Source: Rhopalosiphum padi (Eukaryota; Arthropoda; Insecta; Hemiptera; Aphididae). Taken from it: DNA of 64,000 nucleotides. The stretch is taken from positions 6,944,001 to 7,008,000 of the forward strand of contig NC_083599.1 in the NCBI RefSeq assembly GCF_020882245.1, in the 5' to 3' direction. Position numbers and translations under genes: made by a program. Shown here piece by piece: positions 15,501 to 26,466 of the stretch (positions within the stretch are counted from its first letter, which is position 1; every line of letters begins with the position of its first letter). The notes beneath the pieces are model-generated. The model did no database searches. It was not told the DNA's origin and saw only the letters and a program-made list of their open reading frames with translations.

Positions 15501-16640
15501 ATACCTAACTTATTAACACGTTATTTTTTCCATTAATTTACTCTCCTTATCGCTAATTTATAATTTTAATTTTATTGTCAAATAACTGCTTTATTTTTGT
15601 AAAACATTAAATTTTGGCATATAGATACTGTTGTTGTTTTAGAGAAAATATTTATACGGATACACATGAAAATTGCACAAATTCCACGACACGCAAAACG
15701 TTTTCTTTACTTGTGAACCACAGAAATAATTCTTGCGCGTAGACATCGTAGACATTCTTTCTCAGACTTAGATAATAAACAATATTCGTTTTTTATTTAC
15801 GAAATAATAAATTCTGGACAACTTTTTTACACATTATAATTAATTTTTTTTAATCAATTCATACAAAATTCAAAAACTTAGTACCTTAGGGCTACTAAAA
15901 GTTAGCCCCAGAGAAAAAATGGTTATTTTCCTGTAGTTAAAAAAAAATACTAAAGACATCAACAGACAGTTGTTAAGTGATATTCGAAAGTTTTGGAAAG
16001 CTTTTACTGATTCAAAATTATTTTTCGAAAAAAATACACACAATAGCAAAACCATTAGTTTATTTTTAATTCTTGCTATTCTGAAGTATTTTCTATTTTT
16101 CTGTAATGTAATTTGTACGTTGCATTAGGTATTTAATTTCGGTAAAAAAACTACAGCTAAAATATTATATAGGTAGGTATAAATATAATTTAATGAAATC
16201 ATACTTAATCACATAATAATATTAAATTATATTAAATAAGACTACCTACACTCGTACAGCAAGCATATCAATAATTTTAATATTTGACGAGTGACCGACC
16301 GACCTTCTGTTTTAATGGCCAACTTTTCTCTTAATTATTCGTTGACTAGGTATTGTTTTAACTACCAATATACTTTTGATTTTGTGTTCATACTTTCATT
16401 GAATTTACTTATTACGCTTTGATACGGATGTAAATATTCAGTTACAAAAATAACTAAGTAAAGCTACTTTTTTCTAATCAACTTGTAATTTTGGCCAAGT
16501 TAAAAAGATAGAAAAGAAACCAATAAACTTAAACTTATAGTTTACATTTTTCTATATAAACTTAACTAGACAAACTGAAAAAAATTACTGTCTAACCCAG
16601 ACTTGGTTAATAATTACTATATTTATTTCGTTTATCCCCT
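12561..16640. other. AT-rich stretch, two unexplained minus-strand open frames
   Basis: Contains a (TA)10 array at 12679-12698 and the family A fragment at 13111-13193. On the minus strand, 13672-13872 is open for 66 codons without an ATG, and 14039-14185 is an ATG-initiated ORF of 48 codons. Both have protein-like composition (Trp, Gln, Glu and Pro rather than only Lys, Asn, Ile and Phe) but match no family I know. The remainder is featureless. Confidence 0.35.
13111..13193 (+). repeat. Repeat family A, short fragment
   Basis: GTCACCGTAATG, then TACATTTGAATTC, then AATCATTGAATAGCA, then GGATTCTAAGCGAAGACGG. This is the same order of blocks as the left end of the copies at 43.9 and 50.1 kb, where the motif is CGATTCTGAACG. 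Only the left-end signature is present. Confidence 0.5.
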
Positions 16641-17170
16641 ATAAGACCTTAGGAATAGGACGAGTAATCACGGGTTTCCGTCAGCTACATCAAAAATTTA
16701 GGGAGAGGCGGTACGACATATTATAATGTCCTCTGGCTTAAGTCCGTACATATTTCAAAAAACGGATCTTGCTAAATGACCAGCGGATTATCTCGTCCGG
16801 TAATCGGTAAAATAATATAAACAAAACTATTGCTAATTGATGGCAGCACAAACACTTTATCATCGTATTATAATGTTATATTATTATGTACACTGCTCTG
16901 CACAATTAACGCGTAACTGCAAGTCGTGAATATATTTACATTTAATACGAGATTATCACTCCGTACGGCGTACGCAATTAGTTTGGGCCGCGCACAGTCT
17001 GTTGTTTATACACTGCCCACGCCAATATCAAACACGATAATATTATTATACATTAATCATTATTGTTATTATATTTACGCTGTTCGGCACGTCTTGTCGC
17101 GTCGGTCGTGTCACCTCGCGCGTGAATCGTATTGAATTTCCAAACACTACACCCTAAACCATTGGATATA
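16641..17170. other. GC-richer unique-looking patch
   Basis: More balanced composition with many CG dinucleotides (for example CGTACGGCGTACGC and GTCGCGTCGGTCGTG). I see no protein similarity or transposon ends. It could be regulatory DNA within the presumed first intron of the minus-strand gene. The 69-codon open frame at 16926-17135 lacks similarity and is probably chance. Confidence 0.3.
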
Positions 17171-18019
17171 GAAACAAAATAGAAGTCTCCCGGATAACGT
17201 GCGGCCCAATTTATGGCAGAAGTGTGTGATATTCCGATAATATATTAATATAACATAAAAATATATAACACACAACAATAATTAATAACATTAAATCTTT
17301 GGTCTTATAAATATGTTAAATGAAGATGAGAACTGGTCATTAACTAGGCAGTTAAGAGTCAAACATGCAGCCTGCAGGTTACATAGTTGGTTGTTTTTTT
17401 TTAACTCTTAAATTCAACTAAAATTAGTAAATGATTTAAAATCAACTTAACGACTGTACATTTATACCTATAAGCCATAAGGTAAATTTCATTATGTATA
17501 ATAATTATAATGTCTTATAAATTGTATTTTGATGAATTTTTCCTTTAACTGTAGAGATTCCAATGTTACAATAGTTTGGTGGATGATAGAAACTTTTAAA
17601 TTAAAATGTAATAAAATATTATTAATTGTTTTTTCAATTAAAATGGTATTGTATAATGACTATTTAAAACACTTAGGAAGTTCTAATGAAAAAAATTTGA
17701 TGTGTCTATAAACATAACGTATTTGAAAAAAATATAACACAAAAAAAACGGTAGTATAGTCAATATAATGAACATAGTGGACAACAAAATAAACATTTTT
17801 TTTTTTTATGTGGTAAATTGTGATTTTGCTTAAAAGTTATAAATAAGAAACACTACTTGGCTTATTTTCAATATAATATGACATGATTATCAATTTTAAT
17901 TTTTACATCAATTTTCGTCTAAAGCCTCATTATACCAAAACTTTGTACGTCTATTCGAAGAATTTTTTACTGGGTTTATACAGACGGTATAGGTATAGCG
18001 TAACACAATAATATTATTA
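17171..18019. other. AT-rich stretch without a gene
   Basis: No gene, transposon end or RNA seen. One short open frame at 17529-17711 is AT-driven and unsupported. Confidence 0.4.
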
Positions 18020-18027
18020 TTATAGAT

Positions 18028-18226
18028 CAGCGGTTCTCAATCTTTTAACGTTCGAGTACCAGCTACACATTTTGAAAATTTAGCAAATTTAGTTATTTCT
18101 CAAAAAAAATTTATACATTATCGATTATGTATGGAGTGTTTTATTAGGACTGATTAGGAACTACTTGCGTTTTTTCTTCATACATCACCTTTGAACTTTC
18201 TGCGTACCATAAGTTGAGAAATACTA
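18028..18226. mobile_element. hAT-type MITE (199 bp) with 8-bp target duplication
   Basis: The element starts CAGCGGTTCTCAA and ends TTGAGAAATACTA, which are imperfect inverted repeats (9 of the outer 13 bases match, with the mismatches mostly where CG or C/T decay would act). It is flanked by an exact 8-bp direct repeat, TTATAGAT, at 18020-18027 and 18227-18234. A CAG start, a TTCTCAA core and an 8-bp duplication are the standard signature of the hAT superfamily. It has no coding capacity and was mobilised, if ever, by a transposase made elsewhere. Confidence 0.85.
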
Positions 18227-18234
18227 TTATAGAT

Positions 18235-18758
18235 AAATAATGTATATATAAGTAGTAATTACACAATAATATGAATAATATAAAACTGATATTATAATTC
18301 GTCTTCGTTGTTCTGTCCGTATAGCGTTAAAACTATGATATAATATTATTATGACAAATCGCATTCGGTACGTATAAACGGGTGTGCCTAATGTGTTTGG
18401 TTACACCCGAAACGGAATAAACCGACGTTATTTCTTGAAAACCACTACGCAAGTGCAGTGATTTCGGACAGACAAAACAAAGTGAAAGGGGATAAATCCT
18501 ATGTATCCGCACCATCTGGTTTCAATGGTCATGATCAAAATAGAAAAATTCAATTTTCATCAAAACGCTTATTGATTAGGTAAATACATAACTTAAATTA
18601 TCCAATTACCTTAAATACTACGACAACGTTATAAATACCTATACCTATTACCTATTACCAATTTTAAACGCAAATGACACTTTAAAACGTTTATTTTAAT
18701 TCATCGATCGAATAAAACAGAAACGGCGGGTTTAATATTAGATAGGTATTCATATATA
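18235..18758. other. Non-repetitive patch with a small hairpin
   Basis: A GC-richer segment lies at about 18355-18530. Within it CGGGTGT (about 18378) pairs with ACACCCG (about 18402) to make a short stem. A 60-codon minus-strand open frame at 18333-18515 covers the same bases but has no similarity and no good start context. Nothing else was identified. Confidence 0.35.
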
Positions 18759-18759
18759 A

Positions 18760-18938
18760 TATATTGTACAATCGAGTCACGATAACTCGTAGTTGAAGGA
18801 AAATAAAAATTCGCTTCAACATATCTAACTCGAATTCATATTAATTTATATTTTTAGGAGAATAAAAAAAAAAATTCGAGTTGTCAAGTTTTTCAAGTTA
18901 TTGAGGTTTGAGTTATCGCGATTGGAATGTATATATTA
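18760..18938. mobile_element. Inverted-repeat MITE with ATAACTC motifs
   Basis: The left end has CAATCG...CGATAACTC and the right end has GAGTTATCGCGATTG. Inside, further ACTCGAAT and ATTCGAGTT motifs face each other around an A-rich centre. This nested arrangement is typical of small MITEs transcribed as hairpins. The borders are approximate (possible TA duplication) and I cannot assign a superfamily. Confidence 0.5.
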
Positions 18939-20604
18939 TAACCCTCTATATGAATTATAATAATGTTTGAAAATAGTAATATTACGGCCAAATAACGTAT
19001 TATTTAAGTTTTGGAAAAAAGTGGTATAACTGTCACTTTTGTATTTGGCCTTCTACCAGTCAATAGGAACTACGTTACTAATGTGAAACCGTAACTACAT
19101 TCAGCAGGGCTCAGATTTTATAATAAATGCATATTTTGTAGAATGTTTCAAAAATAGAGAAATACTTGTATGTTAAAAGTTTGTCTTATGACACAAAAAA
19201 TGTAAATCAAATTATTCAAATTGTATTTTACACGTTTTATACTGGTTTAGGGTTAAGGGCATATTTTGACTTTTTCTATACTTACTTAATAATAGTTTTA
19301 CGATATCAACAATTATTTTAACGGTTTACTTAGCCTTAAATGATTATACTTTTTTTTTTTGCTTTTAGCAATGAGTCTGTATTGAGTATCACGAAAAATA
19401 AGCGGTTAATCGTGAAAAACTGGAAAAAGTACTGTAGTATAATTTTTATTTGTCATAATTTTACGTGTTTAAGAAATATAATTTTTCATCGTATGTAAAA
19501 CAATGTAAAAACCATTTTTTTTTTAAATTAATTTTATAACTACCTAATTTTTGTAATTAATCAAAAAAATAATAATTTAAAACGATAAAAAAATTTTTAT
19601 CATATTTTACTTATATTATGACATATTATGACATAATATAATAAAGTATATTTGAGTACTTTTTAATGCTATACTATTTGAGCTCTACTAATAAATATAA
19701 TTAATGTTGCTTAAAGTTTTTCAGTTATCAAATTTATTTAATTTCAATATAGATGACATGATTTAAAATCTATTTTTCAGTTTTGTTTTTTTAGATACCG
19801 ATATGCTGAAAGAATATGGTATGCAGTAATAAATATGCTTAAAAATATTTGCTACAGGTGTTTCTAATTTTAAATATTATTATTCTCGATAAAAACTATA
19901 AAGATTAGTATTTAAATTGATTTTTAAAATTATATTATTATTATTATTGCAATGATAATAATATTATCCTACACAAATTTTTGAACAAATAGCATTTTAG
20001 AAGTGTTTTTCAGAAGCTATTCAGTTAACATAATATCTACAATAATAAAGAGGCGTTTATACTATTTACATATTACAATCTCATCCTTAAACCTTAATGT
20101 TTTTATTAAAAACTTTAGCCTTGACACCAAAGCTATAATAAAACGTGATATAAACATATTTGTGATTTTAGAGAAAAGCGTTATAATTCGATCGATCGTT
20201 TATGCTTTTACAATAATAATATTGTTATGTCGTCCACACAAAAAAACCTCCTGTACATGACAAATGTGCGATTATGACGTTTTGGAGTCCCTTTAGATTC
20301 GAAAAAATCAACAATCACCTTATCTTCATCGTAGTCTTGATGACAAATAATAAATTAAACCTCCTACACGTTATTTATACGACAATAATATTATTGTCAT
20401 TCAAAAAACCTCTTATGTAGCAAAACATTAACAATTTAAACGATATTTCCGGAAATATCAAATTTTGATTTTTGAGTTTTTTCAAAACAAATTTCATTTA
20501 TATAACTAAAATTTTAAAATCTGTTTTCGTAAATCGTTGACGATATTTTTTTCAAACATCATCCGTCAGTTTTATGTCATTACGATTATTATAAAACGGA
20601 CTCA
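18939..20604. other. Start of the presumed first intron of the minus-strand gene
   Basis: AT-rich DNA directly downstream (in the gene's direction) of the splice donor at 20600-20605. No second exon continuing the SMP-like domain was recognised here or further left. The 85-codon plus-strand open frame at 20003-20260 is AT-driven and unsupported. Confidence 0.45.
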
Positions 20605-20605
20605 C

Positions 20606-21241
20606 TTCGGCAAACGATTTTTTTGTATATTCGTTGAGGGCGGACGTCCACTCGCCCAGCAGATAGTCGACGGCCGGCGGTTCGCCGCCGCCGCCGGACG
20701 CGGCCACGTCGTACAGCCACTTCAACACGTCGTTCGTCCAGCGGACAGCGTCCGGGTCGTTGCCGGTGGCCGCGGGCGGCGTTCGGCGTTGGTGCTGCGT
20801 GTTGTGGTGGTGACTGTGGACAGCCTGCTGCTGTTCCGACGAGTACGCCTTGCTGGCGGCCGCGGCGGCCGGTACGGCGGACAGACCGGCGGCCACGCCG
20901 GCCACGGCTGCTGACGTGCGGCCCGTCTTGGAGCCCAGCCGCTTGCGGGCCACGGGCGGCGTGGGGGGCACGACCCGGTGGTGGTGCAGCTGCGACGGTT
21001 TCCGGTCGCCGGAGGCCGCCGCTTCCGGTTCCGCGCCGGCCGCGGCGGCCGTTCGGGCGGCAATCGATTTGCGGCCGGCGTACTGGGCGATCCGACCGTA
21101 GGCGAACTTGCCGACGGCCAGCGCGGCGAAACCGACGAGCGCCCAGCAGAACAAGTACATGATCAGCGTGTCCATGGTCTTGCTACCATCGCTTTCGAAA
21201 CTGCATATGAGATCGTCGATGGTGTCGGCGAGGTCACCCAT
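20606..21241 (-). CDS. First coding exon of a probable SMP/C2-domain lipid-transfer protein (C2CD2/TMEM24-like), partial
   Basis: The exon encodes 212 residues from ATG at 21241 to a phase-0 splice donor: codons Ala-Glu are followed by GTGAGT at 20605-20600. The raw reading frame runs 17 codons into the intron before a stop. Residues 25-43 form one hydrophobic membrane anchor. Residues 60-165 are low complexity, rich in Ala, Arg, Pro and His-Gln. Residues 166-212 (VRWTNDVLKWLYD, then a Gly-rich loop, then LLGEWTSALNEYTKKSFAE) resemble the start of SMP domains. A membrane anchor followed by an SMP domain and later C2 domain is known for C2CD2/TMEM24 proteins, which move phospholipids at ER-plasma membrane contacts; family and function here are inferred. 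Start choice: GACATGG context and an in-frame stop upstream at 21316. The exon is strikingly GC-rich. Later exons should lie left of the window. Confidence 0.72.
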
Positions 21242-21251
21242 GTCGAGCCAT
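21234..21251 (-). promoter_or_regulatory. Upstream ORF overlapping the start codon
   Basis: An ATG at 21251-21249 in the strong context GCCATGG opens a five-codon frame (Met-Ala-Arg-His-Gly) that ends with TGA at 21236-21234. It overlaps the main ATG at 21241 in another frame. If the mRNA includes this segment, scanning ribosomes meet this ATG first and would have to leak past it or re-initiate, so it may damp translation of the SMP-like protein. The sequence is seen directly; the effect is inferred. Confidence 0.5.
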
Positions 21252-21481
21252 GGCGTGCGGTCCTCGACGGGTGGAGCGATATGTGGGTGCGCGGCGGGTC
21301 GTCCTAACCGAACCTAACCAAACGGGTCTTCCGGTGACCGCGACGGCTTTACGGTTTCGTACCGAAACCAGCACAGTCCGATATTATAACGATATATACT
21401 GTGGTAATATTATTATTATATAGTGGCTGTTGAGTAAATCGCCGTCGTGACGGATTTCTGACTACTACTGTAGAGGCGCGC

Positions 21482-21561
21482 CGCGTTCGGAGGATCGTTG
21501 TTCGCGTCCGGCGGATCGTTTCGCGTTCGACGGACCGTTTCGCGGCCGGCGGATCGCGCTT
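21482..21561. repeat. Four tandem 19-21-bp GC-rich units
   Basis: Units begin at 21482, 21503, 21522 and 21541, and are 21, 19, 19 and 21 bp long. Each follows the pattern CGCG, two variable bases, CG, then (G/A)CGGATCGTTT with small changes. The array sits in the presumed promoter. It may hold repeated protein-binding sites or may simply be a minisatellite. Confidence 0.75.
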
Positions 21562-21847
21562 CGACGCTGGCGCGCTGCGGTCCCGGCGGCGTCGCGCTCC
21601 GGCACGTTAAAAATAGAAACGCGGGTCCGCTGCCGCCGCCGCGTTCGTCCGGTCGTGTTGGCTGCACCGGCTCCGACGGCGACAAGTCAGCAGCTATTGC
21701 TCTCTGCAGACGACCGCGGTATAGGATTACAAATATTATTTTTTCCCGTTCCTCCCGACTTTCCGCCGCCGCCCGGACCGCGTAGTGGCACTCTTCGTTT
21801 TCTCGCCGCACCAGTAGAAATAATGCCAACGCGTAACGACCGACAAT

Positions 21848-21871
21848 ATTATTATTATTATTATTATTATT
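21848..21871. repeat. (ATT)8 microsatellite
   Basis: Eight ATT units inside the CpG-rich block. On the minus strand it would read as eight Asn codons in an open frame that I reject as coding. Confidence 0.95.
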
Positions 21872-22030
21872 ACACTCACTCACGCGGTGCAGTATATATT
21901 GTTGTTATTAAAAATAAAAACCGGCCCGCGCGTGCGCGTCCACGGAGTACCTTAACCGTATCCGTGTACCGCATTTAAAAATAAAGACGAGTTCACAGCT
22001 GGTCGAGCGCTGTGTCCCGACGACGCGTCC

Positions 22031-23692
22031 AAAAGTCGAGCAGCAATTCTTGAAATTTCTCGGTTTGTTCAGTATTTAAAATTCTTAAGGTGCAAACCAC
22101 TGATTGTATAACAGTTTTACATTTTTAAAAAAATTTAGACCCTCCCCCCCCTTTAACAAATTCCTGGACACGCTGAGCTTGACGCAACACGAGCGACGAC
22201 GTAGCTGCGTGTACCACCGACACGTGGTCATTACTTCCATGGGCTAGTCGGAGTTCTACACGAATCTCCGTAGTTAAACATATATCTAGTCAGAGATAAA
22301 CAAGATAATCAATAACATGATTGTAAAGGGTCCAAGAGTACTCAACGCCCCTCCCCCTTACTTCTCGTCGGAGATATGCCAACAGTATAGAAATATTTAA
22401 GTCTTCAAAAATAGAAAATAATGCTACACAGTTATGACATAAAGTACATATTTTATTTCACGGCTTTCCTGCTGACATGCAATATTCAACGTTGTCGTAT
22501 TATCTATCAATTCTGGGATACAACGTAACCTAATAATAATATTTTTATTTCATAAACCTTGTACGATTTGTACAGGATTATCATCGCACTATTTTTTTTC
22601 AAACCTGTTGTAGCACCATATTTTTAAATAACTATTGTATACTTGATATTATTTTACGTTATAGCTAGTTGCCAACTATATTTATTTCCATAAAATTAGT
22701 TTTAAGGCCTCTACAAAAACGAACATAATATGATTACGACTTTGGTGAATAAATTATTCTGCTCCCTAGATTTTACCCAGTTAAACTATTGAGAATAATA
22801 ATATGACTTCATAAGATTTTTAAAGATTTATTTGTGTACACTGTACATGAATAAAAAAATATGATCTAAGTATAAATTTTCTGGATATAGATAAAAGCTA
22901 TATAATCAACACTAAATATTAATGATCAATCTGAATCGAAACCAAGAAAGTAGAAAGCCAAGTCAATTTTCAAGTTGCAATTGTGATAATAATACTAGCC
23001 GGCGCGGTTTTGAATCGGTTCGCAGAAGACCCAAAACAACTTAAGTATACTTCAGTAGTTCAGTCTTGTGTAGAGTTCTTACTTGCGTAAAAGTACTTAC
23101 TGATTCGAATAGTTTTTGTAAGTCCTCAACAACTTAGTTAAAGTACTATCTAAACATTCTAAACGCTAAATTTTGAAAAAATATTCGATTTATTTATTAT
23201 TTTCTAAAGCTAGACTGCAGTGGGCATTAATGAGTAAGTTAACATTTATAGTTTAGTTACTTTTAAATATACATAATGTTACATAACGAATTATTTATTT
23301 AATTTTTTTCAGTAACTTCTAATTTAACACTTTTAATTTATTCCTTGATAATTTTTTAACTTACTTAGAAAATTACAAAACACAGAATTTTACATCAGAA
23401 GAAAAAATGTATATAATATATTCATATTCAAAATCTAGTGGGTAGAACAATGAATTTATTAATTTTTCAATGATGTGTGTGTGTTTTTATGTATATACAA
23501 TCAACTTTTAGGACATTAAAAATGCTTTGGTTTTCAAATTTTTATATCTGGTTGAAAATTGAATTTAGTTAGTACTTTGAAGATAAAAATAAACAATTTT
23601 AGTTTTTTTCTTAATTATCAAGAAAATCATAAATAATAAACATTTTTAATCAGTTATTTTAATGCTAATACTCCAGAAAGAGATTTGGTATA
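22031..23692. other. Intergenic stretch with possible hAT ends
   Basis: Two hAT-like right ends are suggested: GCAAACCACTG ending near 22101, and CCTGGACACGCTG ending at 22175 beside a C run at about 22144-22151. Neither has a visible left partner or target duplication. The segment 22170-22260 is GC-richer. The rest is AT-rich with no gene seen. Confidence 0.35.
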
Positions 23693-23835
23693 CAGTATAA
23701 CCTTGTTAGTTCAATTTATATTGTATTAATAAAGTAAAATTCACAAATAGCGCTTTTCGTATATGAGAAAGATAATTTTAGGATTTTTAGTCGGATTACT
23801 GGGATGTTAGACTAACAGATGTCGGGCTAGCGATG
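23693..23835 (+). mobile_element. Possible pogo/Tigger-like element fragment
   Basis: A TA followed by CAGTATAACCTTGTTAGTTC resembles the left end of pogo-type elements, which use TA duplications. Towards 23790-23830, GTCGGATTACTGGGATGTTAG and GATGTCGGGCTAGC look like the repeated GTCGG-(A/C)TTA motifs usual just inside such ends. The right terminus is missing. No transposase reading frame is present. Confidence 0.35.
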
Positions 23836-25829
23836 TATTATTATTTAATACTTATTTAATAGGTTTATTTAAATAATCATAGGTACTTTAAAATGTGTAG
23901 GTATGGACTATGGCCCTAAGTAGACTCATAAATTTGGCCCTTATTTATTTTTATCAGCTCCAAATTCTTAAATTGCAATTTATATCGTCTGAAATTTAAA
24001 TCCTGGTTAGAAAAAATAATAAACTATTTAAATTATATTCTAAAATGTATTCTTTAATAAAATCGATTTGTTTGAATTTTACGTTTCAACCATAAGCAAC
24101 TAGAGCTCTAATTTTGGGGGGCTAATTTTATAAATGAGATAGAGACAAGTAAACGGACTTAAAAATTAATTTTAATATGCTAAAATACGTTTAAAAATAT
24201 TTTGAAAAAAAGTCAATACTTAACGAAATAATGAGTGTTAAATGATAAAATAATCATCTTGTATAAAAACGAATTTAAATATTAAATTTGAATTTATCAT
24301 ATTATAAAACTAGTGAAACATGATCAGTAAAACTACAATATTTATATTTTAAATTTAATGATTAGGTCCCGAATTTTTATGCGACAAATATTGTTAAATA
24401 TGCACATATTTACGCATATACAAATTCAAAAATATACAAAAAATATGCAAATAAAACTCTTTATTGCTCTCTAAAAAAGTATTTACAACTTAAAAACGGT
24501 TACAAAATGTATGATAAAAAAATAAATAATTATATAAATAAAAATGCGATTCAAATTATAAACAAACTATTGCTTATTATTATTATATTCATACAAAACT
24601 AAAAGACATAACTTTTCAGAAGATATAGGGAACAAAATATCAAACTTGAGACGTAAAGCCTTAGGTATCAATGATATTGATGCCTAAATAGAACAATCCC
24701 CCATTTTTTTTAATTTTACGTAACGAATCTTTATAACACTGCGGAGCATATAGCTTTTTATAGTTTCAATTCGTGAGGTAATTTTTCAAAAACACATTTA
24801 AATTCTAGGTTTGTTGTTTCTAAAGTGGAATATTATTTTGAACCATAAAGGTACAAATATGTTTGTTAAACTCATTCAAATAATGATTGTTTGTTTTATT
24901 TTAATCTAAAGACTTTTTTTATAAACTGTTGAGTTAAACTTCTTTCGAGAAACGCAAAAATAATAAAAATAAATTAATCTTATGAATCAAATGAAAAATT
25001 TAAAAGAATTTTGATTCATTATATTTTATAAAATAGTAAATACACAACTTTTATGCAAAAATAAAAAAATAAACAATTTATAATCATGTTTACTTAAATT
25101 TGTAAAATAAAAAATAATATAATAACAAATTGACTATATAGACTCTATACATTATGGGACATCGATATTTTGATAAAAATTATTCTAGATGAATTGTAGA
25201 AGAATATGCATTTTCATAAAAATTTGTAGGTATCCTAATAATGATAATGATAACAGAAATTAATTTAAGGATCGATAAGACCACATAATATTATCAACTA
25301 ATAGTATTTTGTAAAAATTTTACTGTTGGAATATAGCTACTTTGTTTCACTCGTAACTCATAATACAACTAATACAAGATCAGCTCTTTATTTATTATTA
25401 TCTGTGGTCTTAATCGCTGTGGTTAACTAACAAATGGATGTTATAATTTAATACTAAAGTTATCTATATAAATATTGATAATTTTTAAAACTAGTAACAA
25501 CCTACTTAGTACGCGTAGCTTTGTTTCGTATTTTTTTTTTCATATTTTTATCGTCTTATTTTTCTCGTTTTAACTTAATATTTCATATTAATGACTTAGC
25601 TCATAAGTTTACTAGTTTACATTTATGACACATCTTACAATTTTGTTACTATAGTGTAATTTATTCATGGTTTTGATTATTATATAAAGATTAAACCATT
25701 AAAAGGAAATTACAACTTAATCTGCTCACTTATGAGTTAATTGTTTATTCATATATTGATCATAAATTTGAATAGCTAATAATATTAAGATACACATTAG
25801 AGAACACATAAATAAATGGTAATTGATTA
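23836..25829. other. AT-rich stretch without a gene
   Basis: At about 24364, TAGGTCCCGAATTTTTATGC followed by GCACATATTTACGCATAT resembles the subterminal A/T and GCATATTT style of the hAT element at 29964, but no right end was found. No gene or RNA seen. Confidence 0.35.
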
Positions 25830-26334
25830 TCGCGAGTTATTCGATATTCTCGGTCATTACCGAGCATTCTCGGAAATCGCGCGACTTTAAAGCGTATTAT
25901 AATATCAATAATATATTTTCACATTATCGGTCGCACAAGCACTAACAGACAGCAAACAACTACGTAGTAGTGTCCAGTTGTTTGGAAGATTATCCCGAGA
26001 CGAAAATTACAAATCGCGATGTGACAAATAGCGCTTATGCACTTAAAAAAAAGTTACGCGTAGTCTAACAACGCTCGTTGTATACTGTTTTCTTATTACT
26101 CTGCAGAACTTTTTCGTTTTAAAAAGACGTGGACGCGAAAAACAAATCACCGCGGGACGTGATAAACGACCGTGAAAACTATAAGAAAATAATATATGGC
26201 AAGTGCCGTCCGTATACGTAGATGAGAACCTACGAACAGACTTGCTGGCCTTATCGACTGTCTACCGCGCGTAGGTATAATATAATCTACTGTAATATCG
26301 TGTTAGTGCACAGTATACGATGGAAATACGGGGA
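25830..26334. other. GC-richer, CpG-containing island
   Basis: A run of balanced-composition DNA with many CG dinucleotides (GAAATCGCGCGAC, CACCGCGGGACGTG, CTACCGCGCGTAGG). It is flanked by AT-rich DNA and directly precedes the 22-bp tandem array. No protein similarity, transposon end or TATA box was recognised. Candidate regulatory region or untranslated exon. Confidence 0.3.
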
Positions 26335-26466
26335 ATGGTAAATTCCTACAAAAGTCGGTAATCCCCTACCCGGACACGGCGTTAACTCTTACAAGAGATA
26401 GTGTTAATTCCTACATAAAATAGTGTTTACTACTGCACGAGATAGCGTTTAACACTATACACGATG
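26335..26466. repeat. Six degenerate 22-bp tandem units
   Basis: Units start at 26335, 26357, 26379, 26401, 26423 and 26445, each exactly 22 bp. The last four begin G(C/T)GTT(T/A)A and end in GATA-, AATA- or GATG-type tails, with CCTACA or a variant in the middle. The period is exact while the sequence has drifted, so the array is old but free of indels. A 22-bp period is close to two helical turns, so equivalent sites would face the same side of the DNA. Confidence 0.7.

Larger units (their letters stand above)
21242..22030 (-). promoter_or_regulatory. CpG-rich promoter/5'UTR region of the minus-strand gene
   Basis: This block directly upstream of the coding exon is dense in CG dinucleotides, unlike nearly all other DNA in the window. 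Long frames stay open on both strands only because GC-rich DNA has few stops; none is protein-like. It holds a four-unit tandem array (21482-21561) and an (ATT)8 array (21848-21871). No clear TATA box was found for the minus strand. A GGTTAG immediately upstream of the exon could be a weak splice acceptor, so an untranslated first exon is possible. An equally open possibility is divergent transcription on the plus strand. Confidence 0.5.

Noticed and set aside
20537..20914. Plus-strand and alternative minus-strand frames (up to 125 codons) overlapping the SMP-like exon
   Set aside because: Shadow frames of GC-rich coding sequence; Arg/Gly/Pro-rich with no hydrophobic anchor or domain.
21416..21883. 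155-codon minus-strand open frame upstream of the SMP-like exon
   Set aside because: It lies in CpG-rich DNA where stops are rare, overlaps open frames on the other strand, includes the (ATT)8 array read as poly-Asn and shows no domain. More likely promoter/5'UTR.
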